Assembly (NCBI RefSeq): GCF_000226955.1
Contig: NZ_AGFU01000061.1
Span: 1-64,000 of the forward strand
Source of the DNA: Sphingomonas elodea ATCC 31461
Lineage (GTDB): Bacteria; Pseudomonadota; Alphaproteobacteria; Sphingomonadales; Sphingomonadaceae
Reading direction: 5' to 3'
DNA: 64,000 nucleotides
This document shows positions 1-10,195 of the stretch, in pieces. Made by a program: the position numbers and the translations under genes. The notes under the pieces were generated by a model. It saw only the letters and a list, made by a program, of their open reading frames with translations. It ran no database searches and was not told where the DNA came from. Position 1 is the first letter of the stretch. Every line of letters starts with the position of its first letter.

Positions 1-1693
1 CCGCCGGCACGATGCCGTCGATCGCCTCGCGGGCATGGTCCGCCGCCTTGTTGGCGCTGTCGCGCACCCGGATCAGCGTTTCGATCAGATCCGGCGCGGC
101 ATCGCTGGTGAAGCTCTTCGCGTGGAGGATCGCGGCGTCGACCGCCTGGCTGAGCGTCGCGGCCTGTTCGGTGGCAGTGATCAGCGTCTCCGCGAGCGCC
201 GCACGCCCCTTGTCGAGGATCGCCTGCTGCCGGGTGACCGCAGCGGCGATGCCCTCCACCGCGTCATGGGTGGATTCGGCGGCGGTGACCAGGCCGAGAA
301 GCTCGAGCTTTGAGGCGGCGATGCGCTTGCGGGTCGCGTCGATCCGGCCGTCCAGCCGCTCGAGCGCACCTGGCATCGTCTCGTCGATCTCGCGTGCGGC
401 GGCATCGAGCGCGGTCAGCAGGTCCTCCGAGGTGGCGATCACCGTGCGTGCCGTGGCCTCGCCGGTCCGCATCGATTGGGTCATGCCGTCCATCGACTGA
501 TGAAGACTGTGGATGGCGGTTGCCAGCGCCTCGGTGCGGCGGGTGCCGGCGGCGTGGAGCACCTCAAGCTCGCGATCGAACTCGCTGGCACCTTCGGAAA
601 GCCGGGCGAACAGCGCGTCGCTGCGGCGCTGCTCCTCGCTCAGCCGGGCCGAGATGCGGATGATGGCATCCTCGATCAGGCCCATGCGCTGCGCCATGGC
701 GGTGCTGCTGTCCTCGCCGGCCCGTTCGAGTGCCGCCTGGTTCGTGCCGAGCATCGCGAGCATCGCTTCGCCCTGGGCGGCGATGCTCTGGCGGGACTGG
801 TCGACCGCCGCGGCGGCGCGCTCGAGCACCGCATCGACCTGGGTCGACATCTGGTCGGTGACCTGCTCGAGCCGGCTGCTCGCCGCCTCGCTGGTCGCTT
901 CCATCCGGGCGATATGGGCGGCGAGTCGTTCGGCGGCGCCGCCGGCGAGACGATCCGCCTCGCGCCCGCGCTCGGCCAGCGCGCTTAGCTGGGTATCGAG
1001 CGCGGCGGCGGTCTGCCCGGCCTGGAGACCGGCGGCATCGACCCGCTCCGCCAACCCGCGCATCTCGTCATGCGCCTTGGGCAGCGACGCCAGAATCACC
1101 GCGACGCTGTGCTCGGCGGCGCCTGCTGCTTCGCTCAGGCGCTGGGTGCTGGTGGTGATCGTCTCCGACTGGCGCTGGGCACCGGCAGCGGCGTGGGCGA
1201 GCCGCTCGGCGGCGGCGTCGCTCAGAACCGAAAGACTGGTTTCCTGCTCCGCAAGCGCGGCGCGCTGGGCAAGCAGACGCTCGGTGAGCGCGGCGGTGCG
1301 GGCCTCCAGCGCGACGGCGGCCTCCTGCATCGCGCGCGCGGTATCGGCATAGCGGCGCGCCTCGGCATGGCTGGTGCGCACCAATACGAGATAGAGCAGC
1401 GCCACCACGCCGCCGGGGACGCACAAGGCGGCAAGCAGCTGGACCCGAACGAGGTCGCTCGTCGTATCCTGCCAGGCCGGTACCGCCAGTGCCGCCATGG
1501 CGTAGGTGGCACCCACGCCCGCCAGGATCGCGACCAGCGGCGCGATCCACGCCGTGGGCGAGGCAGCCGGCTCCTCGTCCGCGAACGCAGCATGTGTCGG
1601 CGGATCGACAACCAGGCTTTCCGACAGCACAGGCGGTTCGGCGCGCAGCGGTTCGGATGTCGCAGCGGATTCGGCGGTGGATCCCCCAGTCAT
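1..1693 (-). CDS. Membrane-anchored coiled-coil protein of unknown function (3' end outside window)
   Basis: The reading frame is open from an ATG at 1693 to the window edge, giving at least 564 residues without a stop. The first 45 residues are polar and Pro/Ala/Glu-rich. Two hydrophobic segments follow (about residues 48-70 and 82-105), then a very long Ala/Glu/Gln/Arg/Leu region with heptad-like spacing (Q, R, E and A alternating with L and I) that reads as a continuous coiled coil. The layout resembles methyl-accepting or apolipoprotein-like coiled-coil proteins, but I do not see a HAMP domain or the conserved MCP hairpin in the part present, so I do not assign chemotaxis. It is divergent from the gene at 1774. 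The long plus-strand open frames over it are shadows caused by its composition. Confidence 0.75.
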   Translation of the reverse strand, partial: MTGGSTAESAATSEPLRAEPPVLSESLVVDPPTHAAFADEEPAASPTAWIAPLVAILAGVGATYAMAALAVPAWQDTTSDLVRVQLLAALCVPGGVVALLYLVLVRTSHAEARRYADTARAMQEAAVALEARTAALTERLLAQRAALAEQETSLSVLSDAAAERLAHAAAGAQRQSETITTSTQRLSEAAGAAEHSVAVILASLPKAHDEMRGLAERVDAAGLQAGQTAAALDTQLSALAERGREADRLAGGAAERLAAHIARMEATSEAASSRLEQVTDQMSTQVDAVLERAAAAVDQSRQSIAAQGEAMLAMLGTNQAALERAGEDSSTAMAQRMGLIEDAIIRISARLSEEQRRSDALFARLSEGASEFDRELEVLHAAGTRRTEALATAIHSLHQSMDGMTQSMRTGEATARTVIATSEDLLTALDAAAREIDETMPGALERLDGRIDATRKRIAASKLELLGLVTAAESTHDAVEGIAAAVTRQQAILDKGRAALAETLITATEQAATLSQAVDAAILHAKSFTSDAAPDLIETLIRVRDSANKAADHAREAIDGIVPA

Positions 1694-1773
1694 CCGGCCA
1701 CTGTACCAGCTTTGCCGCCCGGACCAAGTCGCGAGGAACGAATGGTTAACGTTTCGGTGCTAGGCATGCGGCC

Positions 1774-2043
1774 ATGCTGTACGATCACGCCGTTTTCGAT
1801 ACGAGCCTGGCCACCGCGGTGGAGCAGGATCCTGCGCTGATCGCGGAGCTGCAGCGCGCGTTCCTGGAAAGCATGCGTCGCGCCGCGGACGTCTCGGGCA
1901 AGGAAGGCGATGCCGCGCACTGGGCGGGGGCGGCGCTGCACCTGCAACGCCTAGCGGGCAGCTGCGGGATGCCGGGCGTCGACGCCGCCGTTCGACAGAC
2001 GCTGGACGGGGCGCTGATCGGACGCCGTTCGAGCGTCGACTGA
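1774..2043 (+). CDS. Small Hpt-like domain protein, probably lacking the phospho-accepting histidine
   Basis: This 89-residue, mostly helical protein has a segment WAGAALHLQRLAGSCGM that resembles the histidine phosphotransfer (Hpt) signature of the HxLKGxAgxxG type. When the conserved A-G-x-x-G end is aligned, the phospho-accepting His position is occupied by Leu and the only His is one residue off. The sequence is thus Hpt-like in length and helix pattern but may be a pseudo-Hpt that binds partners without carrying phosphate. Family recognition is by pattern from memory and is moderate. It is divergent from the coiled-coil gene at 1693 and ends next to the minus-strand gene that stops at 2044. 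Confidence 0.6.
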   Translation: MLYDHAVFDTSLATAVEQDPALIAELQRAFLESMRRAADVSGKEGDAAHWAGAALHLQRLAGSCGMPGVDAAVRQTLDGALIGRRSSVD

Positions 2044-2742
2044 TCAGTCGGCTTCGGCCGATTGCGGCTCGAACATGTCGGTATCCCAGTTCCGGACAAA
2101 GGCGGAGCCGGTCGGTGCGTCGATCAGATGCACCCAGCTGTCGTCGACATTGAGCACGCTGCCGAGCGAAACGCATTCGACCGGGCGGGCCCCGATCGCT
2201 TCATCCTCCAGCCCGCGATAATCGCCACGGATACGCCAGCCGCTATCGGGCTCGTCCGCCCCGATCGGCGGCAGCGGCAGTTCGCGGTAAAGGTAATGGA
2301 CTGCGGCGCGATCCTCCAGCACGCAGGCGTCGACCAGGCAGCGCGCGCCATAATGGCGGCGGGCGGGGGCGGAGGGCGGCCGCACGGGATGATTGTCGCC
2401 CCAGCGCAGGTCGATCACGTCGCCGCGACGAAGGGCGACGGCGCGGCCGGCGCGCAGCTGGGGCATGTCGAGCGGCTCGTTGTCGAGTTCGCCCCAGAGC
2501 CGCTCACCCTCCATCCGGGTGACGCGTACCCACATCCGCTCCGCCGCATAGGCGCGGGACACCGGGGTCGACTGGAAGATCAGCTTCACCAGGTCGCCGG
2601 GCCGCAGCGCGAGCAGTTCGTTCTCGCTGGGCAGGAAAAAGGTGTAGGGCGCGGCCTCCGCCAGAGGCCGGGGATCGGCGATCGTGTAGCTGCCGAACCA
2701 GCGCCGGCGCCAACGGTAGAGCATGTCGCGGATCGTACTCAT
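2044..2742 (-). CDS. DUF2185-domain protein
   Basis: This is a 232-residue soluble protein. The C-terminal part, with GSVLNVDDSWVHLID followed by a G-x-x-F-x-R motif, is typical of DUF2185 (Imm33-related) proteins. The middle region, with FFLPSENELLALRPGDLVKL and a strand containing RMWVRV, resembles the DUF2314-like module often linked to it. No signal peptide or membrane segment is visible. Its start overlaps the stop of the VWA gene by four bases (ATGA at 2739-2742), so the two are probably translated together. The biochemical role is unknown. In other bacteria DUF2185 domains turn up in polymorphic-toxin immunity sets, but here the partner is a MoxR/VWA pair. Confidence 0.75.
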   Translation of the reverse strand: MSTIRDMLYRWRRRWFGSYTIADPRPLAEAAPYTFFLPSENELLALRPGDLVKLIFQSTPVSRAYAAERMWVRVTRMEGERLWGELDNEPLDMPQLRAGRAVALRRGDVIDLRWGDNHPVRPPSAPARRHYGARCLVDACVLEDRAAVHYLYRELPLPPIGADEPDSGWRIRGDYRGLEDEAIGARPVECVSLGSVLNVDDSWVHLIDAPTGSAFVRNWDTDMFEPQSAEAD

Positions 2743-3917
2743 CGCTTTCGACTCAACTCGCGCATCGCCGCATCGATCCCCGCAATCGTCAGCGGAAACA
2801 TGCGGTCACGCATTAGCTCGCGGATCATCGTCACCGAGTGCGAATAGCCCCATTGCGCCTCGGGCAGGACGTTGAGCCACACGGTGGCGGGCCAGGTATC
2901 GGTCACCCGCTGCAGCCAGATGGCGCCGGCCTCCTCGTTCATATGCTCGATCGATCCGCCGACATGGGTAATCTCATACGGGCTCATCGACGCATCGCCG
3001 ACGAAGATCACCTTATAGTCCGGGCCGTATTTGTGGAGAATGTCGGCGGTACGGGTACGCTCGGTAAAGCGGCGGCGATTGTCCTTCCACACGCCTTCGT
3101 AGAGGCAGTTGTGAAAGTAGAAGAATTCCAGGTTCTTGAACTCGCTGGTCGCCGCCGAGAACAGCTCCTCGCAGAGCTTGACGAACGGGTCCATCGATCC
3201 GCCGACATCGAGGAAGAGCAGCAGCTTCACCGCATTGTGCCGCTCGGGGCGCATCTTCACGTCGAGCCAGCCCTGGCGGGCAGTGCCGGCGATCGTGCCG
3301 TCGATGTCCAGCTCTTCGGCGGCACCTTCGCGGGCAAAGCGGCGGAGGCGGCGGAGCGCGACCTTGATGTTGCGGGTGCCGAGCTCGCGGGTGGAATCGA
3401 GGTTGCGGAAGTCGCGCGCCTCCCACAGCTTCACCGCGCGCTGATGCTTGCCTTCGCCGCCGATCCGCACGCCCTCGGGGTTGTAGCCGCCATTGCCGAA
3501 GGGCGAGGTGCCGCCGGTGCCGATCCACTTGCTGCCGCCCTGGTGGCGCTCGTGCTGCTCGGCGAGCCGCTGCTGGAGCGTCTCCATCAGCTTTTCCCAC
3601 GAACCGAGCGCCTCGACCTGCGCCTTTTCCTCCTCGGTCAGATACTTCTCGGCGATCGCGCGGAGCCATTCGTCGGGAATCTCGGCCGGCGCGACGCCGG
3701 TGTTGCTCGCGATCCCCCGAAACACCTTGGCGAAGACCTGGTCGAACCGGTCGAGCAGCCCCTCGTCCTTCACATAGGTGGCGCGGGCGAGGAAATAGAA
3801 GGCCTCGGGGGTCGGCTCGATCACCTGGGCGTCGAGCGCCTCGAGCAGCAGCAGATGTTCCTTCAGGCTGGCAGGAATGCCGGCGGCGCGCAGTTCGTCG
3901 AGAAAGGCGAGGAACAT
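2739..3917 (-). CDS. VWA-domain protein of the CoxE-like family, partner of the MoxR ATPase
   Basis: This 392-residue protein has an N-terminal helical CoxE-like region and a C-terminal von Willebrand factor A domain. The metal-site motif reads LLFLDVGGSMDPF, a variant of DxSxS with Gly at the first Ser position, which I recall as usual for this subfamily. A Gly-rich stretch around residues 125-145 (GGTSPFGNGGYNPEG) precedes the VWA domain. MoxR ATPases and VWA proteins typically act together in cofactor insertion or in folding and maturation of membrane or metal complexes. The MoxR-like gene lies directly upstream (71-bp gap), and the DUF2185 gene overlaps its end by four bases. The substrate of the trio is not evident. 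Confidence 0.85.
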   Translation of the reverse strand: MFLAFLDELRAAGIPASLKEHLLLLEALDAQVIEPTPEAFYFLARATYVKDEGLLDRFDQVFAKVFRGIASNTGVAPAEIPDEWLRAIAEKYLTEEEKAQVEALGSWEKLMETLQQRLAEQHERHQGGSKWIGTGGTSPFGNGGYNPEGVRIGGEGKHQRAVKLWEARDFRNLDSTRELGTRNIKVALRRLRRFAREGAAEELDIDGTIAGTARQGWLDVKMRPERHNAVKLLLFLDVGGSMDPFVKLCEELFSAATSEFKNLEFFYFHNCLYEGVWKDNRRRFTERTRTADILHKYGPDYKVIFVGDASMSPYEITHVGGSIEHMNEEAGAIWLQRVTDTWPATVWLNVLPEAQWGYSHSVTMIRELMRDRMFPLTIAGIDAAMRELSRKR

Positions 3918-3988
3918 GCGGCTAATCTACGCCCGGCGCGGAGACAGCGTCCATTACGTTGACCGCCGGAGGTGGGCAGCTCGGCGCA

Positions 3989-4831
3989 TCATTTCTGCCG
4001 CCGGGCCATGAAGGCGAGCCGCTCGAACAGCATGACGTCCTGCTCGTTCTTGAGCAACGCGCCGTGGAGCGGCGGGATCGCCTTGGTGGGATCGCGCGAC
4101 TGGAGCACCTCCAGCGGCATGTCCTCGTGTAGGAGCAGCTTCAACCAGTCGAGCAGCTCGCTGGTCGACGGCTTCTTCTTTAGGCCGGGCACCTCGCGAA
4201 TCTCGTAGAACAGGTCCATTGCGCGGCTGACCAGCAGCTTCTGGATGCCCGGAAAGTGGACGTCGACGATCGCCTGCATCGTCTCGCGGTCGGGGAACTT
4301 GATATAGTGGAAGAAGCAGCGGCGCAGGAACGCGTCGGGCAGTTCCTTCTCGTTGTTCGAGGTGATCACGACGATCGGCCGTTCAACCGCGCGGACATTC
4401 TCGCCGGTCTCGTAGACATGGAACTCCATGCGATCGAGTTCCTGGAGCAGATCGTTCGGGAACTCGATATCGGCCTTGTCGATCTCGTCGATCAGCAGCA
4501 CGGGCAGGACGGGGCTGGTGAACGCCTCCCAGAGCTTGCCCTTGCGGATATAGTTGCCGATGTCGTGCACGCGCGGATCGCCGAGCTGGCCGTCGCGAAG
4601 CCGCGCCACCGCGTCATATTCGTACAGGCCCTGCTGCGCCTTGGTCGTCGACTTGACGTTCCATTCGATCAGCGGCGCGTTCACCGCCTTCGCGATTTCC
4701 GTCGCCAGCACGGTCTTGCCGGTGCCGGGCTCGCCCTTGACGAGGAGGGGACGCCGCAGCGTGACCGCGGCATTGACCGCGATCTTCAGGTCAGCGGTCG
4801 CGACATAGCTCTGGGTGCCTTCGAAGCGCAT
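3989..4831 (-). CDS. MoxR-family AAA+ ATPase
   Basis: With the ATG at 4831 the protein has 280 residues. Walker A is GEPGTGKT, Walker B is PVLLIDEIDKAD, and a sensor-1 region VVITSNNEKELPDAFLRRC follows, all typical of MoxR-like AAA+ proteins. The open frame extends 33 codons upstream, but that extension is Cys/Arg/Pro-rich and unlike the family, so the start at MRFEGTQSY is preferred. The ATPase is expected to work as a hexameric chaperone-like motor with the downstream VWA protein. The gene cluster order on the minus strand is MoxR, VWA, DUF2185. It follows another minus-strand gene (4885-5550) after a 53-bp gap. Confidence 0.92.
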   Translation of the reverse strand: MRFEGTQSYVATADLKIAVNAAVTLRRPLLVKGEPGTGKTVLATEIAKAVNAPLIEWNVKSTTKAQQGLYEYDAVARLRDGQLGDPRVHDIGNYIRKGKLWEAFTSPVLPVLLIDEIDKADIEFPNDLLQELDRMEFHVYETGENVRAVERPIVVITSNNEKELPDAFLRRCFFHYIKFPDRETMQAIVDVHFPGIQKLLVSRAMDLFYEIREVPGLKKKPSTSELLDWLKLLLHEDMPLEVLQSRDPTKAIPPLHGALLKNEQDVMLFERLAFMARRQK

Positions 4832-4884
4832 GACCGCAAGGTGGGCCGAACAGTGGCGGGATGCAACCCATCCCGAGGGGCAGG

Positions 4885-5550
4885 TCAGCCCCGTCTGCGG
4901 GCGCTCGCACGCGCTTCGAGCAGGTCCCACAGCCCGCGATGCTGGGCGAAGACCTGCTGGGCGCCGAACAGCATCGCGCGTTCGTGTGCGGGCTCGCGGG
5001 CGAGCGCATCGACAACGCTCACCGTCTCCTCGGGGATGGGCAGACGGGCGGGCAGGGCATCGAGTCCGAAGCTGGTCGCGGCGCGATCGAGCACCGATCG
5101 GATCGAGACCCAGTCGATCGCCAGCGCCACCGCCGCGCCGGTTGCGCAGCCCGCGCGATCGGATTGGGCAAGCATGTCTAGCGCGTGGCGCTGCGCGGCG
5201 GCGGCGGCCTCGCTCTCCGCATGACCAGGGGTGCTTGGCAGGGGGCCGGCAGCGGCCACCAGCCGCACCAGATAGGCGCGTTCGGCGACGAAGGCCTCGG
5301 CCGCGGCTTCAATCCAGTCGCATTCCACCGGGCGGCGGGCATGCGCGGTCGCATAGTCGATCAGGCCAGGATGGCGGCCGTGGAGCCGGGCGATGTGATG
5401 CACCGCGTCCGCAAGATCGCGGTGGGGCAGGGCGCCGGCACGCAGCGCGCGCAGATGCGGATGCAGTGCGCTCCCGTCCGTCCCCGCGAGCGCGCCCATC
5501 GATCCCCAAGCACCCGAGAAGGGTTCGAGCTGAGCGGTTTCGAAGAGCAT
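4885..5550 (-). CDS. Conserved-looking hypothetical protein between rpoD and moxR
   Basis: The protein has 221 residues from the ATG at 5550, which is preceded on the coding strand by a good ribosome site (AGAAGG, about five bases before the start); the frame continues 19 codons further upstream without such a site. It is Ala/Arg-rich and predicted helical, with no signal peptide or membrane span. The segment DYATAHARRPVECDWIEAA and later helices suggest a soluble all-alpha fold. I believe similar proteins occur near rpoD in other sphingomonads (possibly the family called DUF6975), but this is from memory and not verified. No function can be assigned. Confidence 0.7.
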   Translation of the reverse strand: MLFETAQLEPFSGAWGSMGALAGTDGSALHPHLRALRAGALPHRDLADAVHHIARLHGRHPGLIDYATAHARRPVECDWIEAAAEAFVAERAYLVRLVAAAGPLPSTPGHAESEAAAAAQRHALDMLAQSDRAGCATGAAVALAIDWVSIRSVLDRAATSFGLDALPARLPIPEETVSVVDALAREPAHERAMLFGAQQVFAQHRGLWDLLEARASARRRG

Positions 5551-5695
5551 GACCTTCTTCCTCTGGGCAGCGCCGTCGGCAGCGGACTGGCAGGAAGACC
5601 TTTGCATTCGGGAATATACCGAAGCGCATAGAAAGATGGTTACAGCGAAATTAATCTTGAAAAGAGGCTGTTTTCATCCTCGTAACGATATCTCA

Positions 5696-5728
5696 AAGAA
5701 AAACGGCCCCGGCAGGTGCCGGAGCCGT
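5696..5728 (-). terminator. Rho-independent terminator of rpoD
   Basis: Read on the minus strand, the sequence after rpoD forms ACGGCTCCGGCA-CC-TGCCGGGGCCGT, a stem of about 12 pairs with one mismatch, followed at once by TTTTTCTTT. It lies 27 bases beyond the rpoD stop. Confidence 0.85.
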
Positions 5729-5754
5729 CTTCCGTCTGGATAGGTCGCGCGCGC

Positions 5755-7782
<2,028 letters not shown>

Positions 7783-7824
7783 CAAATCCCTCGAAACTCA
7801 GATGGCGGCAATTTTACACCGCCT

Positions 7825-9720
7825 CTATTCCTCAAATTCGCCGTCTTCCGCAAGCATCAGATTGGCAAGCCGATCCAAAAGCTCCTGCCGTTGCCGCGAA
7901 AGCGCCACCTGGCGGGCGAACGCTTCCTCGGTCCCGTCGCGCATCAGGGCGGCGGTCGCCTCGGCGAGCGCCACATCGACGGCGGGCTGTGCCGCCATCA
8001 CCGCGATCGCCTCGCCCAGATCCTCGCGCGCCTTCGCCACGTCGGCCGCGGGCCGCGTGAAGGAGAAGGGGAGCGTATCTGCGCGAAGCAACTCGCTTGC
8101 CACTGAATCGAAACCGGACCGGGCCAATATGGTGAGGAAATCCTCGCTATCAAGTTGACGCAGGCCGGGATTGGTAAGGGCGACCTCGACAACGGCTTCG
8201 AATAGCCGGCCGAGCGCGCCCGAGGCACTCCGCAGACTCCCCAGTATCTCCATGTGGCGGGCGATCTCGACCGGATGGCGGATCAGCCCGGCGAGCACCG
8301 CGCGTGCCAATATGGGATCGAGCCCGCTCGCCTGCACGCCCTTGATCAGATGCGAGGGCGGGGCTTCGGGCGGCTGCCAGCCGCCGCGGGCGTTGCGGGT
8401 GCCGCGTGGCTGCTGGCGGGCAGGGGCGGCCCCGCGCTGGTCCTTGCGGAACTCGCGCGGACCGCGGCCGAACTGCAGATCGGCACGCGCACGAAATTCG
8501 GCGATATACTCGTGCTTTACGTTCGGATCCTGAATCTGTTCGGCAAGTTCCGTCAGGCGGCGCTTGAGGCCCGCGCGCTGCTCGGGCGTGTCGAGCGGGC
8601 CTGCCGCAACCTCGCTTGCCCATAGCCGATCGACCAGCGGCTCGGGCTTGGCCAGCAGGGCCTCGAACGCGGCCGGGCCCTGCGCGCGGACCAGATCGTC
8701 CGGATCGAGCCCCTGGGGCAGCGTCACGAAGGCCAGGCTGCGGCCCGGGGCGAGCATCGGCAGCGCGCGGTGGGCGGCGCGGAGTGCGGCCTTCTGCCCG
8801 GCCGAATCGCCGTCGAAACAGAGCAGGGGCACTTCGGACAATCGCCACAGCCGCTCCAGCTGGTGTTCTGTCAGCGCGGTGCCGAGCGGCGCGACGACCT
8901 CGCCGAACCCGGCCTGGGCGAGCGCGATCACGTCCATATAGCCCTCTACCGCGATCACCCGGTCGGCCTTGCGCGCGGCGGCCTGGGCGCGATCGAGATT
9001 GTAGAGCGTGCGGCCCTTGTCGAAGAGCGGTGTTTCAGGCGAATTGAGGTACTTGGGCTCGCCTTCTCCGATGATTCTTCCGCCGAACGCGATGGTGCGC
9101 CCGCGCACGTCGCGGATCGGGATCATCAGCCGGCCGCGGAACCGATCATAGGGCTCCTTGCCCTCGACCGCGATCAGCATGCCGGATTCGACCAGCATCG
9201 CGTCGCCATACGCCTTCAGCGCTTCCTTGAGCTTGCCGCGCGAATCGGGCGCGAAGCCGAGGCCGAAGGCACGGGCGGTCTCCGCCGTGATCCCGCGGCG
9301 CTGGAGCACGGCGCGCGCCTCGGCGCCCTCGATGCCGTTCAGCCGATCGGTGAACCAGGTCGCGGCGTCGCCCATCAGCTCGTGCAGGCCCTTGGCACGT
9401 TCGGCCTTTTCGGCGGCGCGGCGGTCCTGCTCGGGCATGTCGAGCCCGGCGGCCTGGGCCAGTTCCTTCACCGCATCGATGAACGGCAGGCCGCGCTGGT
9501 CGGTCATCCAGCGGATCGCATCGCCGTGCGCGCCGCAGCCGAAGCAATGGTAGAAGCCCTTGTCATCGTTGACGTAGAAGCTGGGGGTCTTCTCGTTATG
9601 GAACGGACAGCAGGCGCGGAACTCCTTGCCGGCGCGCTGCAGCTTCACCGACTTGGCGATCAGCGTGGACAGCGTGGTGCGGGCGCGGAGCTCGTCGAGA
9701 AAGGCGGGGGTGAGGGACAT
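7825..9720 (-). CDS. dnaG: DNA primase DnaG
   Basis: The protein has 631 residues. The N-terminal zinc-binding domain is seen as CCPFHNEKTPSF followed by YHCFGCGAHGD (CHC2 type). The catalytic core carries the TOPRIM motif VIAVEGYMDVIALAQ and a DGDSAG motif. The C-terminal part should hold the DnaB-binding domain. Between core and C-terminus lies a basic, Gln/Pro-rich linker (about residues 430-460) of low conservation. The enzyme makes RNA primers for Okazaki fragments at the replication fork. It lies just upstream of rpoD and is probably cotranscribed with it. Only four bases separate its start from the DUF559 gene stop. Confidence 0.97.
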   Translation of the reverse strand: MSLTPAFLDELRARTTLSTLIAKSVKLQRAGKEFRACCPFHNEKTPSFYVNDDKGFYHCFGCGAHGDAIRWMTDQRGLPFIDAVKELAQAAGLDMPEQDRRAAEKAERAKGLHELMGDAATWFTDRLNGIEGAEARAVLQRRGITAETARAFGLGFAPDSRGKLKEALKAYGDAMLVESGMLIAVEGKEPYDRFRGRLMIPIRDVRGRTIAFGGRIIGEGEPKYLNSPETPLFDKGRTLYNLDRAQAAARKADRVIAVEGYMDVIALAQAGFGEVVAPLGTALTEHQLERLWRLSEVPLLCFDGDSAGQKAALRAAHRALPMLAPGRSLAFVTLPQGLDPDDLVRAQGPAAFEALLAKPEPLVDRLWASEVAAGPLDTPEQRAGLKRRLTELAEQIQDPNVKHEYIAEFRARADLQFGRGPREFRKDQRGAAPARQQPRGTRNARGGWQPPEAPPSHLIKGVQASGLDPILARAVLAGLIRHPVEIARHMEILGSLRSASGALGRLFEAVVEVALTNPGLRQLDSEDFLTILARSGFDSVASELLRADTLPFSFTRPAADVAKAREDLGEAIAVMAAQPAVDVALAEATAALMRDGTEEAFARQVALSRQRQELLDRLANLMLAEDGEFEE

Positions 9721-9724
9721 GGGG

Positions 9725-10195
9725 CTATTTGCTCCCCCTCCCGCGAGCGGGAGGGGGCTGGGGGGTGGGCCCCCGCTCCATACTGGGCGAGGCAGCCGTA
9801 AGGATTGCCTGCAACACGCCCTCCATGTTCGACGTTAAGTCATTATTCCAAAAGCGAAGTACACGGTAGCCTTCAGCCTCGATCCGCCGCGTGCGCTCGG
9901 CATCGGCGGCGCTCATCTCGATATGCTGGCTACCGTCCAATTCCACGACGAGCTTCGCCTTGCGGCACGCAAAGTCCGCGAAATGCCCGGCGATCGGCAT
10001 TTGCCGGCCGAACTTCAGCCCGGCCAGCTGCGACTTCCGTAGCTTCGACCACAGCAGCTCTTCCGCTGCCGTCGGATCGTTCCGCAGTTCGCGCGCCCGC
10101 TCGGTCGGCCTGTCCAGCCGGAAGCGGGGGCCCACCCCCCCCGGGCCCCCTCCCGCCTGCGGGAGGGGGAGCGCAGAGCGGTCCCCGTCGTCCAT
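9725..10195 (-). CDS. DUF559 (Vsr-like endonuclease fold) protein enclosed by inverted repeats
   Basis: This 156-residue protein has the DUF559 core: RNDPTAAEELLWSKLR, then GLKFGRQMPIAGHFADFACR, then LVVELDGSQH and EGYRVLRFWNNDL. This family has the PD-(D/E)XK/Vsr-type nuclease fold, with the ELDGSQH segment holding likely catalytic residues. Both termini are Pro/Gly-rich (LPLPQAGGGPGGVGP at the start, PTPQPPPARGRG at the end) because they are translated from the two copies of a GC-rich inverted repeat. The only usual start is the ATG at 10195, which directly abuts the TAA of the upstream GatB/YqeY gene (TAAATG), so translation is probably coupled. It may be a stand-alone nuclease gene of a mobile repeat unit. 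The cellular role is unknown. Confidence 0.85.
   Translation of the reverse strand: MDDGDRSALPLPQAGGGPGGVGPRFRLDRPTERARELRNDPTAAEELLWSKLRKSQLAGLKFGRQMPIAGHFADFACRKAKLVVELDGSQHIEMSAADAERTRRIEAEGYRVLRFWNNDLTSNMEGVLQAILTAASPSMERGPTPQPPPARGRGSK
9731..9778 (+). repeat. Left copy of hairpin plus G-tract inverted repeat
   Basis: The sequence begins with a palindrome, CCCCCTCCCGC-GA-GCGGGAGGGGG, and continues into CTGGGGGGTGGGCCCCCGCT. An almost identical copy lies in inverted orientation at 10121-10172 on the other side of the DUF559 core. The G-runs (GGG, GGGGG, GGGGGG, GGG with 1-2 base loops, 9749-9769) fit a canonical G-quadruplex pattern on the plus strand. The copy overlaps the 3' end of the DUF559 reading frame. 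Confidence 0.9.
10121..10172 (-). repeat. Right copy of hairpin plus G-tract inverted repeat
   Basis: Read on the minus strand this copy matches the left copy (9731-9778) with a few substitutions in the palindrome loop and the G-run lengths. It also encodes residues 9-25 of the DUF559 protein. Both copies have the palindrome outermost and the G-rich tail pointing toward the nuclease core. Confidence 0.9.

Noticed and set aside
5549-5743. Possible 64-residue plus-strand gene between the hypothetical gene and rpoD
   Set aside because: It runs through the rpoD terminator hairpin and the promoter-like AT-rich stretch; no coding signature.
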